DNA of 64,000 bases from Mesorhizobium sp. (lineage in GTDB: Bacteria; Pseudomonadota; Alphaproteobacteria; Rhizobiales; Rhizobiaceae), in contig NZ_SUHQ01000015.1 of the NCBI RefSeq assembly GCF_004962245.1, positions 1-64,000 of the forward strand. The letters are read 5' to 3'. Below are positions 1 to 8,839 of the stretch, one piece after another. Under the pieces are notes generated by a model. It did not search any database. It was not told the DNA's origin and saw nothing but the letters and a program-made list of their open reading frames with translations. Each line of letters opens with the position of its first letter. Within the stretch, counting starts at the first letter, position 1. Both the position numbers and the translations under genes were made by a program.

Positions 1-2
1 CC

Positions 3-1073
3 GCCGACGCCGTCGTCGTTGCCGAGCCGGAACCCGCTGAATACGTCAGGATCTGCGACGTCTACGGCGCTGGCTACTTCTACATTCCCGGCACCGAAAC
101 CTGCCTGCGCATCGGCGGCTATGTCCGCTACGACATCGGCGTCGGCGACGTCGGCGCGTTTACCGGTGCTGAGAACGGCGACCACGAGGACGGCGACTTG
201 CAGGATACCTACCGCAAGCGTGCCCGCTTCGCGCTGAAGACCTGGACCGGCCAGGAAACCGAGCTCGGCACGTTGAAGACGTACACCGAGACCCGCTTCA
301 ACTTCAACAACGCCAATGACCGTCTTTTCTACAACGAAGCCGACAACAGCGGCGCCTCGCTGAACTTCGCCTGGATCCAGCTCGGTGGTCTCCGCGTCGG
401 TAAGGACGAATCGGCCTTCGATACGTTCATCGGCTACGCCGGCAACGTCATCCAGGATACGCTGGTTCCCTATGGCGGCTTCGACACCAACGTCGTCCAG
501 TACTACTTCGACGCCGGCAACGGCTTCTCGGCCGTGGTTTCGCTCGAAGAAGGTTATGGCGACTTCACGATCGACAGCTACGTTCCGCATGTCGTCGGCG
601 GCGTGAAGTGGACGCAGGGCTGGGGCGCCATCACCGGCGTCATTGCTTACGACAGCAACTACGAAGAAGTTTCCGGCAAGGTTCGCCTGGACATCACCCC
701 GATGGAGAACCTGTCGCTGTTCATCATGGCCGGCTATGGCACGGACGACAACTTGACGGACGCCACCTGGGCAAAGCCTGCTGGCGGCCGCGGCATGTAC
801 AAGCTGTGGAGCGGCAACTGGGCAGTCTGGGGCGGTGGCACCTACACCATTAACGAGAAGACCTCGTTCAACGTCCAGGCGTCGTATGACGAAGGCGAAA
901 ACCTCGGCATCGCTGCCAACATTGCTTACGACGTCGTCCCCGGCCTCACGGTCACGGCCGAAGTCGACTACGTGCACGCAGGCGAGTTCGGCGAGCCCGG
1001 CTTCGACAACTGGACCAATGCCGACGACGAGGACAGCTTCGGCGGCATGCTCCGCTTCCAGCGCTCGTTCTAA
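3..1073 (+). CDS. Rhizobiales porin (Omp2b-like), 5' end outside window
   Basis: Outer-membrane trimeric beta-barrel porin for passive uptake of small hydrophilic solutes. The reading frame is open from the first bases, so the signal peptide and N-terminus lie outside the window. Visible near the start are the family hallmarks ICDVYGAGYFYIPGTETC and LRIGGYVRYDI, then alternating amphipathic strands rich in Gly, Asn, Asp and aromatics. The protein ends in RFQRSF, and a terminal Phe is the usual barrel-insertion signal. About 356 codons are present, close to a full mature porin of this family. A strong terminator follows at 1099, so this is the last gene of its transcript. Confidence 0.93.
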   Translation, partial: ADAVVVAEPEPAEYVRICDVYGAGYFYIPGTETCLRIGGYVRYDIGVGDVGAFTGAENGDHEDGDLQDTYRKRARFALKTWTGQETELGTLKTYTETRFNFNNANDRLFYNEADNSGASLNFAWIQLGGLRVGKDESAFDTFIGYAGNVIQDTLVPYGGFDTNVVQYYFDAGNGFSAVVSLEEGYGDFTIDSYVPHVVGGVKWTQGWGAITGVIAYDSNYEEVSGKVRLDITPMENLSLFIMAGYGTDDNLTDATWAKPAGGRGMYKLWSGNWAVWGGGTYTINEKTSFNVQASYDEGENLGIAANIAYDVVPGLTVTAEVDYVHAGEFGEPGFDNWTNADDEDSFGGMLRFQRSF

Positions 1074-1098
1074 GGGTTGAACTAATACAAGTGAAATT

Positions 1099-1134
1099 CA
1101 GCCCGGGCGCATCAATGCCCGGGCTGTTTTTGTT
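1099..1134 (+). terminator. Rho-independent terminator of the porin gene
   Basis: The 10-bp perfect stem CAGCCCGGGC (1099-1108) pairs with GCCCGGGCTG (1117-1126) across an 8-nt loop and is followed by TTTTTGTTT. It lies 25 bases after the porin stop codon. Confidence 0.9.
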
Positions 1135-1304
1135 TCGTGACTGGAACATGGTCAAACAGAAGGAACAGGGGGTAACGGTAGCTGAATAAGGTCCGTGGGA
1201 AGATTTCGTGGGATCCGTCGATGGCGGATGAAATCACAACTGCGTGATCAAAAACTCTTGAAAGGGCGCTTCCAAGCGGATAGGTCTGATCCATCCACTC
1301 GGGG

Positions 1305-2381
1305 GTGTGGCGAATGATGACGAACGAAGCGATTCAAGAGGATGAACCCTCTGATCATTTTTCGGTTTTTTCTTCTCAAGTTTCCAAGATAAAATACAGT
1401 TACAACAAGGTAAGAGAAGTAAAATCGTACAGGGTTGGAGAGCTTTTTTCAGCATACCGGGACATACTTTGGGATGATGGGCGGCATAAATACAATGTCA
1501 GCTCCTTCATCGGCGAAATAGACGAGATTCTCCTCGGGGAGCGTTTCAGCGCCTTCGACCAAAGTACCTTGGACAACCTTATCGGCACCTTGCGCCAGCG
1601 CGGTAACAGCAACGCAACCATCAACCGGAAGATGGCTGCCCTCAGCAAACTGCTGCGCAAGGCTCACAAGATGGGAGATATCCACAGCCTGCCCGAGTTC
1701 CGCCGCCAGAAGGAGCGGGCGGGGCGGATTCGCTTCCTTGAGAGGGACGAAGAGGCCAGGCTGTTTGCCGCCATCAAGAGCCGCAGCGAGGATGCTTACC
1801 GGCTCTCTGTCTTTCTTGTTGACACCGGTTGCCGCCTCGGCGAGGCGCTGGGCTTGATCTGGAACGATATCCAGGAGCATCGCGTCAGTTTCTGGATCAC
1901 CAAATCCGGCCGCAGTCGCACCATTCCGATGACCGAGCGGGTAAAAGAGGTGATCAAGCTGCCGCCCACCGAGGGCCGTCGGCCCAAGGGTCCGTTCACC
2001 AAGCTGAGCCAGGCACAATTTCGCGCCATCTGGAACGATGCAAAGGCCGAAATCGGCCTTGGCGCCGACGATCAGGTGGTGCCGCATATCTTGCGCCACA
2101 CCTGCGCTTCGCGTCTTGTCCAGGGCGGTATTGACATCAGGCGTGTGCAGATGTGGCTCGGCCACCAGACGCTTTCGATGACCATGCGTTACGCGCATCT
2201 AGCCACCAATGACCTCGATGGCTGCGTCACTGTGCTGGAAACGCCTCGCGGCGGGGCGGCTGGGGGTGCCGAAAGCTCTGTGTTTTCGTCCCCATTGACG
2301 ACGCCTTCCGCATCGCCGAGCGAGCATAAGGCGGAGCCTGCAGCCGCAAAGGCACCGAGGAAAAGCTCGAAAGCCAAGTAA
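1305..2381 (+). CDS. Tyrosine recombinase/phage-type integrase (orphan)
   Basis: Site-specific recombinase of the lambda-integrase family. With numbering from the GTG at 1305, the whole catalytic set is visible: Arg177 in GCRLGEAL, Lys200, His261 and Arg264 in HILRHTCAS, His287 in LGHQT, and nucleophile Tyr296 in MRYAHL. A SAM-like core-binding domain spans about residues 45-125. After residue 310 comes a low-complexity Ala/Pro/Ser/Lys tail, unusual for the family. In-frame ATGs at 1314 and 1317 are alternative starts. The first 60 codons or so are clearly AT-richer than the rest and than neighbouring genes. No excisionase, att repeat or tRNA was seen nearby, so this is an orphan or a domesticated enzyme. 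Confidence 0.85.
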   Translation: MWRMMTNEAIQEDEPSDHFSVFSSQVSKIKYSYNKVREVKSYRVGELFSAYRDILWDDGRHKYNVSSFIGEIDEILLGERFSAFDQSTLDNLIGTLRQRGNSNATINRKMAALSKLLRKAHKMGDIHSLPEFRRQKERAGRIRFLERDEEARLFAAIKSRSEDAYRLSVFLVDTGCRLGEALGLIWNDIQEHRVSFWITKSGRSRTIPMTERVKEVIKLPPTEGRRPKGPFTKLSQAQFRAIWNDAKAEIGLGADDQVVPHILRHTCASRLVQGGIDIRRVQMWLGHQTLSMTMRYAHLATNDLDGCVTVLETPRGGAAGGAESSVFSSPLTTPSASPSEHKAEPAAAKAPRKSSKAK

Positions 2382-2444
2382 TCCCGGGCCATTGTCTATA
2401 CTGCTGTAACCACCCCGGGACCGATCAGGTCTTGGGATTTTACT

Positions 2445-3332
2445 TTATTTGAACTTGAGTTCTGCCTGATTCAAAAAAGCGGCAATGGCACCGGGCAGGC
2501 CGCCGGTCTCAAGGAAAGGGGCATGGCCCTGGCCCTCGACCGTGATCGTCTCGATATGGGGATGACGCTTTCGCATCTGTTCGAGCGTTTCGACGGACAG
2601 CAGCTTCGAATTGGCGCCGCGTATGGCGAGCACCGGGATGGCCGCCAGCGCGTCGAACTGCGGCCACAGATCAGGCAGCTTCTGGGTGAAGTCGAGACCA
2701 GTCAGCGTGTCGACCAGCTTCGGGTCGAAATCCGAAACCAGCCCTTCATCCGTCTCGCGGTAAAGGGCCGCGACCATCCGCTCCCAATCCGCCTCGGCGA
2801 GCGCTGGAAAGTCGCTGCCATGCACGCCGCGCTGGGCTCCGAGCGCCTCGGCATGGGTTTTCGGCTTTGGCGCGCGCTCGAGATAGGAGCGGATATGGGC
2901 GAGACCGCCGGCTTCGACCACCGGGCCGATGTCGTTGAGCACGATAGCCCGTAGGATGGCCGGCCGCATCGCGCCGAGCACATGGATGATCAGCCCGCCA
3001 CGCGACGTGCCGATGAACGACGCGCCCTCGATCCCCAGCACCGCCAGCCCGGCGAGGATATCGCTGGCTTCGACGCCGACATTGTAGTGGCCGATATCGG
3101 GGTCATAGGCGGACTGCCCGCGCCCGCGATAGTCGAAGGCGACTATTTTTCGTGGACTTTCCGCCCGCCTCGACAGGTGCAGCGCCAGCTCGTGAAAATC
3201 GCGGCAGTTGCGGGTCAGGCCAGGCAGGCAGACGACCGGCCTGCGGCCGGTATTCGCTTCGCCGTAGATGCGGGCGTGAAGTTGCAGCCCGTCCGGCGAG
3301 GCGTAGAAAAAATCGGAAAAACCGCTCGACAT
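2445..3332 (-). CDS. Alpha/beta-fold hydrolase
   Basis: Cytoplasmic alpha/beta hydrolase of about 295 residues with unknown substrate, an esterase or lactonase type. Visible features are the oxyanion-hole region CLPGLTRNCRDF (about 35-46), the nucleophile elbow GTSRGG with Ser110, and the C-terminal catalytic His270 in GQGHAPFLE. The acid that usually sits in an RGxxSDxLS motif is not found there: the corresponding stretch reads RGANSKLLS. Either another acid completes the triad or activity is altered. It is convergent with the recombinase gene. No operon partner is evident, since the next gene on the same strand starts more than 300 bp away across a repeat. Confidence 0.82.
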   Translation of the reverse strand: MSSGFSDFFYASPDGLQLHARIYGEANTGRRPVVCLPGLTRNCRDFHELALHLSRRAESPRKIVAFDYRGRGQSAYDPDIGHYNVGVEASDILAGLAVLGIEGASFIGTSRGGLIIHVLGAMRPAILRAIVLNDIGPVVEAGGLAHIRSYLERAPKPKTHAEALGAQRGVHGSDFPALAEADWERMVAALYRETDEGLVSDFDPKLVDTLTGLDFTQKLPDLWPQFDALAAIPVLAIRGANSKLLSVETLEQMRKRHPHIETITVEGQGHAPFLETGGLPGAIAAFLNQAELKFK

Positions 3333-3446
3333 TTGGACTCGATTCCTCTCCGTTGCCGGATCGTCTCCGACTGCTACAGATGAGGACGGGCAGGGTCAAA
3401 TCGAAGCGCCGGCGCACTGAGAACCTTCGAGATGTTGGAGGGACAG

Positions 3447-3611
3447 CGCCCCCCTCAGTCCTGCCGGACATCTCGCCCACAAGGAGGGAGATCGGCAGTT
3501 TCGCTGACTGCGCTTTTTCTGCAACGTTAACGTTGCAGGTTAGCGAAAACGGAGATGACAGCTAATCTCCCCCCAAGTGGGGGAGATGTCCGGCAGGACA
3601 GAGGGGGGCGC
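3447..3611. repeat. Long palindromic intergenic element (MITE-like)
   Basis: The 29-bp arms at 3447-3475 and 3583-3611 are inverted repeats with one mismatch (core CCTGCCGGACATCTC). At the centre, 3519-3538 is a perfect 20-bp palindrome, CTGCAACGTTAACGTTGCAG, and shorter inverted segments lie between. It occupies most of the 328-bp gap 3333-3660, which otherwise holds no gene. The layout matches non-coding dispersed repeats common between Mesorhizobium genes (recalled, not searched). Confidence 0.75.
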
Positions 3612-3660
3612 GAAGATCGCCGGCCTGTGCTGTGGCTGCTCGGCTCAATGGTCCCTCCCG

Positions 3661-5730
3661 TCAACTCCGCCCGTTCACCAGATCTCCCACAATGTCGTAC
3701 TTGCCGGAAATACGCATCTTGTAGACTTCGTAATTCTCCATCACGCGCTGGACGTAACTTCTTGTTTCCGTGTAGGGAATCCGCTCGATCCAGTCGACGA
3801 CGGCGTCGATGTCCATGCCGCGTGGGTCGCCATATCTAGCCACCCACTGGGCGGCGCGGTTGGGGCCGGCGTTGTAACCGGCGAAGGTCAGCACATAGGA
3901 GCCGTTGAAGCGGCCGAGCTGCTCGCCGAGGAAGGCGGCGCCCAGCGTCGCATTGTAGCCGGCGTCGGTGGTCAGCCGCGCCTGCGAGAAAGTCATTCCG
4001 GCCTTCCTCGCCAATTGCTTGGCGGTCCCCGGCATCAGCTGAAGCAGCCCGCGCGCGCCGGCGCTGGAGACGGCGCCGATGTTGAACTCGCTTTCCTGGC
4101 GGGCGATCGCATAGGCCAGCGCCTTGCCCGAGCCGGAAATGTCGGCGGTGTCGGGAATGACGCCGAGCGGATGTGACAGCGCGCCGACATCGATGCCGCG
4201 CGCGCCGGCGATCTTGCCGACTTTCAGGGCAAGGAAATGATTGCCCTGCTTTTCCGCCATCATGGCGAGCAGCGCCAGCTCTCCTGGACTGGTCAGTTGT
4301 CCGGCGAGGTCGCGGTAAAGCGTGTCGGCATAGCGCTCATAGCCCGCTTCCTGCAGCCGCTTGATGGCACTGACCGCTTCGCGATTGGCGAAACTCCGGC
4401 GGTCGGCGGCGCTCGGCTGTGGATGGGCGATGTTGAGGATCCGCCGGCCGACGCGCTCGCCGGCGAGCTGGCCGTAGAAGGTCGTGCCGTAACTGGCGGC
4501 ACGGGTGAAATGATCCTTCGCACTGCCGGGACCGCCGGCTTCGGCCGCACGGCCCAGCCAGTAATAGGCGCGCGACAGCGACATCGGTCCCTGGGCGAGA
4601 TCGGCGATCCGCGCGAAATGCCTGGCGGCGGTGTTGGGATCGTTGAGGCCGCGCAGCGCGTACCAGCCGGCATGGAACTCCGCATCCGCCGCGTTGGCGG
4701 CACTTTCGGCGGCATGTGCCGCGACGACTTTATAGGCGGTCTTCATGTCGCCCTGATCGACCAGTTCGCGCGATAGCACCCGGCGCTCGGCCCACCAGGC
4801 ATCCGGGTCGACCAGCGCGTTGCGGTCGCTCGGCGCCTTCATCATCAGTGCGGCGGCGTCGGAAAATTTCTCCTGCTTGCGCAGATATTCGGCTTGCGCG
4901 AAGACATAACCGGCCGAACGCTGCGCTGCCGGCACCGCCTTCAGCAGTTTGGCCGCTTTCTTGTCGCCTTTGGATACCGCCGCCCAGGCGTCGGCCAATT
5001 GTTGGGCACCGGCGGGGCCGGCGACGCGCAGCGCGGAATTGACCCGGTCGGCATAGAACATGCGCTCCATGCGGAAACGGTGGTCGGCGGCTGGTATCAG
5101 TTTGCCGAATTCCTGGATGATCGCCGCTTCGTCCTTGGCGTCCAGTTTTTCGGTGCGCCAGAAAGGCGACAGCACCGAGCGCGCCGCCTTGACGTTTCCC
5201 TGCCACACATAGGAGCGGGCGAGGATCACCACGCCCTCGACTGTTTGTGGCTGGCTGCCGCCGAATGCCTGCACCACGACCTCAGGCGCGGGGTTCTCGC
5301 GGTAGAGTGCGCGTTCGCTGTTCTTGCGCAAGGCGATCATGCCCGGCCAGTTCGGCAGCATTTTCGCAGCATCGGCAATGTCGCCGCTCGGCACCTTGGC
5401 GCCGCCATAGAGCGCGATCGCCCAGGCAAGGATGTGCTGGTCGAGCGAATTGACCGGCAGGTCCTTGCGCACTTGACGCGCACCGGCGATGTCGTTTGCC
5501 GCCAGCGCATCGAGGCCGCTCTTCAGCCTGGCGACGCTGGCGGATGGAGAGCTGCCTGGATCCTGCCGGCCATCGTTTTTTAAGCCATTATTCTGCAGGT
5601 TTGGCATCGGGATGGCCGACGTGACCTGCGCATCGACAGTCCCGGCGGCCACAATGATCGGCGTCAGCAGGAGAATTGCGCCAAGCAGCGCGACAAAATG
5701 AGGCTGCCTGGTCGGCATCGTCTTCATCAT
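3661..5730 (-). CDS. slt: Soluble lytic murein transglycosylase
   Basis: Periplasmic lytic transglycosylase that cleaves peptidoglycan between MurNAc and GlcNAc, forming 1,6-anhydroMurNAc ends. The 689-residue product begins with a signal peptide (hydrophobic LLGAILLLTPIIVAAG ending near residue 33). A long alpha-helical superhelix domain follows, rich in Ala and TPR-like repeats. The C-terminal SLT domain carries catalytic Glu546 in ARQESEFN, then GARGLLQLMPGTA and FAGYNAGPNRA. This architecture and size are those of Slt70-type enzymes. It is transcribed divergently from dapA across about 240 bp that must hold both promoters. Confidence 0.93.
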   Translation of the reverse strand: MMKTMPTRQPHFVALLGAILLLTPIIVAAGTVDAQVTSAIPMPNLQNNGLKNDGRQDPGSSPSASVARLKSGLDALAANDIAGARQVRKDLPVNSLDQHILAWAIALYGGAKVPSGDIADAAKMLPNWPGMIALRKNSERALYRENPAPEVVVQAFGGSQPQTVEGVVILARSYVWQGNVKAARSVLSPFWRTEKLDAKDEAAIIQEFGKLIPAADHRFRMERMFYADRVNSALRVAGPAGAQQLADAWAAVSKGDKKAAKLLKAVPAAQRSAGYVFAQAEYLRKQEKFSDAAALMMKAPSDRNALVDPDAWWAERRVLSRELVDQGDMKTAYKVVAAHAAESAANAADAEFHAGWYALRGLNDPNTAARHFARIADLAQGPMSLSRAYYWLGRAAEAGGPGSAKDHFTRAASYGTTFYGQLAGERVGRRILNIAHPQPSAADRRSFANREAVSAIKRLQEAGYERYADTLYRDLAGQLTSPGELALLAMMAEKQGNHFLALKVGKIAGARGIDVGALSHPLGVIPDTADISGSGKALAYAIARQESEFNIGAVSSAGARGLLQLMPGTAKQLARKAGMTFSQARLTTDAGYNATLGAAFLGEQLGRFNGSYVLTFAGYNAGPNRAAQWVARYGDPRGMDIDAVVDWIERIPYTETRSYVQRVMENYEVYKMRISGKYDIVGDLVNGRS

Positions 5731-5971
5731 TTCCTGTCTTACACACTATCAACAGGCACAGATCAACTGAAGCTAGTCGGCCGGGATGAAGGGCCCGTAA
5801 ACAAAGGACTGCCAGGGTCGTTAAGATTACGCTTGCTGGCACTGCCGCCATGCTTGCCGCGCAACAGTGTCGAGACTATGGTGCGCGGCTTCGCTTTCGG
5901 CTAGAAGGCGCGCACGACAAACACCAAGACAAATACCCAAGAACCAAAGAAGTCCCAAGGAGTTGGACGAC

Positions 5972-6853
5972 ATGCTGAGAGGCTCGCTTACCGCGCTCGT
6001 GACACCGTTCGAAAAGAGCGGGCGTTTCGACGAGAAAGCCTTTCGCGCCTTTATCGCCTGGCAGATCGCCGAAGGCACGACCGGGCTGGTTCCGGTCGGC
6101 ACCACCGGAGAGTCGCCGACGCTGTCGCATGACGAGCACCGCCATGTCGTCAAAGTATGCGTCGAGGTGGCCAAGGGCCGGGTTCCGGTCGTCGCCGGCG
6201 CCGGCTCCAACAACACCGAAGAGGCGGTCGGCCTGGTCCAGTATGCCGAGAAGGCGGGCGCCGACGCAGCACTCGTCGTCACGCCCTATTACAACAGGCC
6301 GACGCAGCGCGGCCTCTACGCGCATTTCGCTGCGGTCGCCAAGGCGACCAGCCTGCCGATCATCATCTACAACATTCCGCCGCGCTCGGTGATCGACATG
6401 ACGCCCGAGACGATGGGTCAGTTGGTGCACGACTTCAAGAACATCGTCGGCGTCAAGGATGCCACCGGCAAGGTCGAGCGGGTTTCCGAGCAGCGCGCCA
6501 CTTGCGGCAAGGATTTCATCCAGCTTTCGGGCGAGGACGCCTCGGCGCTCGGCTTCAACGCCCATGGCGGCGTCGGCTGCATCTCGGTGACGTCGAATGT
6601 GGCGCCGCGGCTATGCGCCGAATTTCAGGAGGCGACGCTTTCCGGCGACAGCGCCAAGGCGCTGGACCTGCAGGACCGCCTGTTGCCGCTGCACAAGGCG
6701 ATCTTCGTGGAGCCCGGCGTATCCGGCGCGAAATATGCGCTGTCGAAGCTCGGCAAGGTCGAGAACGTGTTGCGTTCGCCGCTGGTGACAGTCGAACCGT
6801 CGACCGCCGAGAAGATCGATGCGGCGATGAAGCACGCCGGCTTGATTAATTAG
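5972..6853 (+). CDS. dapA: 4-hydroxy-tetrahydrodipicolinate synthase
   Basis: Condenses pyruvate with aspartate semialdehyde, the first committed step of lysine and meso-diaminopimelate synthesis. The 293-residue TIM barrel shows [10 protein letters not shown] (about 42-51), the [11 protein letters not shown] segment, Tyr133 in IIYNIPP and the Schiff-base Lys162 in GVKDATG. I placed the start at ATG 5972 because AAGGAG lies just upstream and the protein then begins [13 protein letters not shown] as in homologues. An upstream in-frame extension to 5867 is not supported. dapA-smpB adjacency is usual in alphaproteobacteria, and smpB follows after 25 bp. Confidence 0.97.
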   Translation: MLRGSLTALVTPFEKSGRFDEKAFRAFIAWQIAEGTTGLVPVGTTGESPTLSHDEHRHVVKVCVEVAKGRVPVVAGAGSNNTEEAVGLVQYAEKAGADAALVVTPYYNRPTQRGLYAHFAAVAKATSLPIIIYNIPPRSVIDMTPETMGQLVHDFKNIVGVKDATGKVERVSEQRATCGKDFIQLSGEDASALGFNAHGGVGCISVTSNVAPRLCAEFQEATLSGDSAKALDLQDRLLPLHKAIFVEPGVSGAKYALSKLGKVENVLRSPLVTVEPSTAEKIDAAMKHAGLIN

Positions 6854-6878
6854 GGATGAGGCGCCACCTCTCCGCATC

Positions 6879-7358
6879 ATGAATCAAGTCAGAAAAGCCG
6901 ATCCCAACAACAAGACCGTTGCGGAAAACCGCAAGGCGCGGTTTTCCTACGAGGTGCTCGACACGATCGAGGCCGGCCTGGTGCTGACCGGCACCGAGGT
7001 GAAGTCGCTGCGCCAGGGCCAGGCCAACATCCAGGACAGCTACGCCTCGGTCGAGGGTGGCGAGATCTGGCTGATCAACTCCTATCTGCCGGAATATCTG
7101 CAGGCCAACCGCTTCAACCACGAGCCGCGCCGGCGCCGCAAACTCCTGCTCAACAAGCGCGAGATGGCGAAGCTGGCGCAGAGTGTCGACCGCGAAGGCA
7201 TGACGCTGGTGCCGCTAAAAATCTATTTCAATGACCAGGGCCGGGCCAAGCTGCTGCTTGCCGTCGGCCGCGGCAAGAAACTGCACGACAAGCGCGAGAC
7301 CGAAAAGCAGCGCGACTGGTCGCGTGAGAAGGGCCGGCTGCTGAAGGAGCGTGGGTGA
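6879..7358 (+). CDS. smpB: SsrA-binding protein
   Basis: Binds tmRNA and brings it to stalled ribosomes for trans-translation. The 159-residue OB-fold protein has the family signatures [10 protein letters not shown] near the N-terminus, TGTEVKSLR and [14 protein letters not shown] in the first half, then [11 protein letters not shown]. The basic C-terminal tail ([19 protein letters not shown]) becomes helical in the decoding centre. Length and start fit the family. It probably shares a transcript with dapA. The tmRNA gene itself is not in this window. Confidence 0.97.
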   Translation: MNQVRKADPNNKTVAENRKARFSYEVLDTIEAGLVLTGTEVKSLRQGQANIQDSYASVEGGEIWLINSYLPEYLQANRFNHEPRRRRKLLLNKREMAKLAQSVDREGMTLVPLKIYFNDQGRAKLLLAVGRGKKLHDKRETEKQRDWSREKGRLLKERG

Positions 7359-7452
7359 AGAGCAGACGAAAAAGTCATCATTTGGCTTTTCGAGCGACGA
7401 ACGCCCGGAGCCATAGCGGAGGGCAGGGCGGCTTAACAGGGATAGGCCTCTC

Positions 7453-8193
7453 TTGAACAACCGGATCGTCCTTTGGGGTGCGGCCAGCCTGATCCTGGCG
7501 TGCCTCGTCGCGGCCGGCGGCTATTTTTATTTCCAACCGTTTTCTCCGGACCGCGGCCAATATCCGGTCAGGGGCATCGACGTTTCCCATCATCAGCGGC
7601 AGATCGACTGGCGGCGTGTTGCCGCCGATGATGTCGCCTTCGCCGTCATCAAGGCGACCGAGGGCGGCGATCATGTCGACGATGCCTTCGCCGCCAATCT
7701 GCGTGAGGCTCGCGCGGCCGGTCTGGCGGTCGGTGCCTATCATTTCTTCACCTTCTGCAGGCCTGGCGCCGATCAGGCGAAGAATTTCATCTCCGTCGTG
7801 CCGCGCGATCAACCGCTGCTGCCGCCGGTTGTGGATATCGAATTCGTCGGCAATTGTCCGCTGCGGCCATCGCCCGAAGAATTGAATGTCGAACTCTCGG
7901 CTTTCCTCGGCCCTGTCGAGGCAGCCTTCGGCAAGACGGCGATCCTCTATGTGACCGACGGGGCCGCGCAGGCCTATGCCGGCCAGATCGCTGGCCGCCC
8001 GCGCTGGGTTCGTTCGCTGGCGCTGCAGCCAAGTCATGACGACTGGATTTACTGGCAGTATCACGACAGGGGTCGTGTCGACGGCATCAGCGGCGATGTC
8101 GATCTGAACGTTCTTCAGGGTGGGCAGGAAACACTAACGACACTGTTCGCGGCGCCCGAATCTATTTCCTCAGAAACGCTTCTATCTCGCTGA
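7453..8193 (+). CDS. GH25-family muramidase (lysozyme), membrane-anchored or exported
   Basis: Glycoside hydrolase family 25, N-acetylmuramidase type. A TTG start at 7453 gives 246 residues beginning with one hydrophobic segment (about 5-25, VLWGAASLILACLVAAGGYF), a signal anchor or signal peptide. The GH25 barrel starts at GIDVSHHQ (Asp43), with AFAVIKATEG and VGAYHFFTFC next, and the catalytic DxE is in VVDIEF (Asp128, Glu130). The start is chosen because no ATG exists before the hydrophobic segment. Its last 32 bp overlap the 3' end of the convergent uracil-DNA glycosylase gene. A chromosomal cell-wall enzyme is more likely than a phage endolysin, as there are no phage neighbours. Confidence 0.85.
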   Translation: MNNRIVLWGAASLILACLVAAGGYFYFQPFSPDRGQYPVRGIDVSHHQRQIDWRRVAADDVAFAVIKATEGGDHVDDAFAANLREARAAGLAVGAYHFFTFCRPGADQAKNFISVVPRDQPLLPPVVDIEFVGNCPLRPSPEELNVELSAFLGPVEAAFGKTAILYVTDGAAQAYAGQIAGRPRWVRSLALQPSHDDWIYWQYHDRGRVDGISGDVDLNVLQGGQETLTTLFAAPESISSETLLSR

Positions 8194-8839
8194 AGACATT
8201 GACGAACATCGCTTCCGTCAGCACGCCGGTGTTGGTGTTGTAGCGCGAGCAGTGATAGCTAGAGAACAGCGTGACGCCATTGGCTTGCAGCTGTCCGCCG
8301 TGCCGGAAGGGATAGGCGACAACACGCTGGCCGAGCGCCCGCACGGTCGACTGGTGCGCGATCGAGCCCAGCGTCAGCACGGCGCGCAGGTTTTTGAACC
8401 GCGCGATCGTCGGCACCAGGAACGTCCGGCACGTGGCAATCTCTGCGCCGACCGGCTTGTTCTCCGGCGGTACGCAGCGCACCGCATTGGTGATCGCCGT
8501 GCCGACAAGCTCCAGTCCGTCGTCAGGCCTGGCTTTGAACTGGCCGCGCGCAAAGCCGTGTGCGATCAGCGTGTTGTAGAGAAGGTCGCCGGCATAGTCG
8601 CCGGTGAAGGGACGTCCGGTGCGGTTGGCGCCGCGCAGGCCCGGCGCCAGTCCGACGATCAGCAGCCGCACCGCATCCTCACCCTCGGGCGGCAGGAAGG
8701 TCGGCACCGGCGCATTGAACCAGGATGGCTCGCGCTGCCGCCACTCAGCGATGAAATCGTGCAGCCGCGGGCAGAGCGGGCAGTCGCGATCGGGCTCGGG
8801 AGAGGCGGCCAAGGGCGCGGTCAAGACCGCCGCCGTCAA
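8162..8839 (-). CDS. Uracil-DNA glycosylase, family 5 (UDGb type)
   Basis: Removes uracil, and probably other deaminated bases, from DNA as the first step of base-excision repair. The 225-residue protein has motif 1 GLAPGLRGANRTGRPFTGD, whose Ala in place of Asp/Asn defines family 5. It has four cysteines positioned for a 4Fe-4S cluster (Cys20, Cys23, Cys122, Cys137) and motif 2 HCSRYN near residue 196. The canonical HPS of motif 2 is here HCS. The start codon overlaps the stop of the upstream NYN-domain gene by 4 bp, so the two are translationally coupled. Confidence 0.88.
   Translation of the reverse strand: MTAAVLTAPLAASPEPDRDCPLCPRLHDFIAEWRQREPSWFNAPVPTFLPPEGEDAVRLLIVGLAPGLRGANRTGRPFTGDYAGDLLYNTLIAHGFARGQFKARPDDGLELVGTAITNAVRCVPPENKPVGAEIATCRTFLVPTIARFKNLRAVLTLGSIAHQSTVRALGQRVVAYPFRHGGQLQANGVTLFSSYHCSRYNTNTGVLTEAMFVNVFSEIEAFLRK

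Noticed and set aside
1135..2444. Prophage or integrative element around the recombinase
   Set aside because: No att repeats, tRNA target, excisionase, structural genes or toxin were found beside it.
7453..8193. GH25 protein as a phage endolysin
   Set aside because: It carries a membrane or signal segment and lies among housekeeping genes with no holin or phage neighbours.
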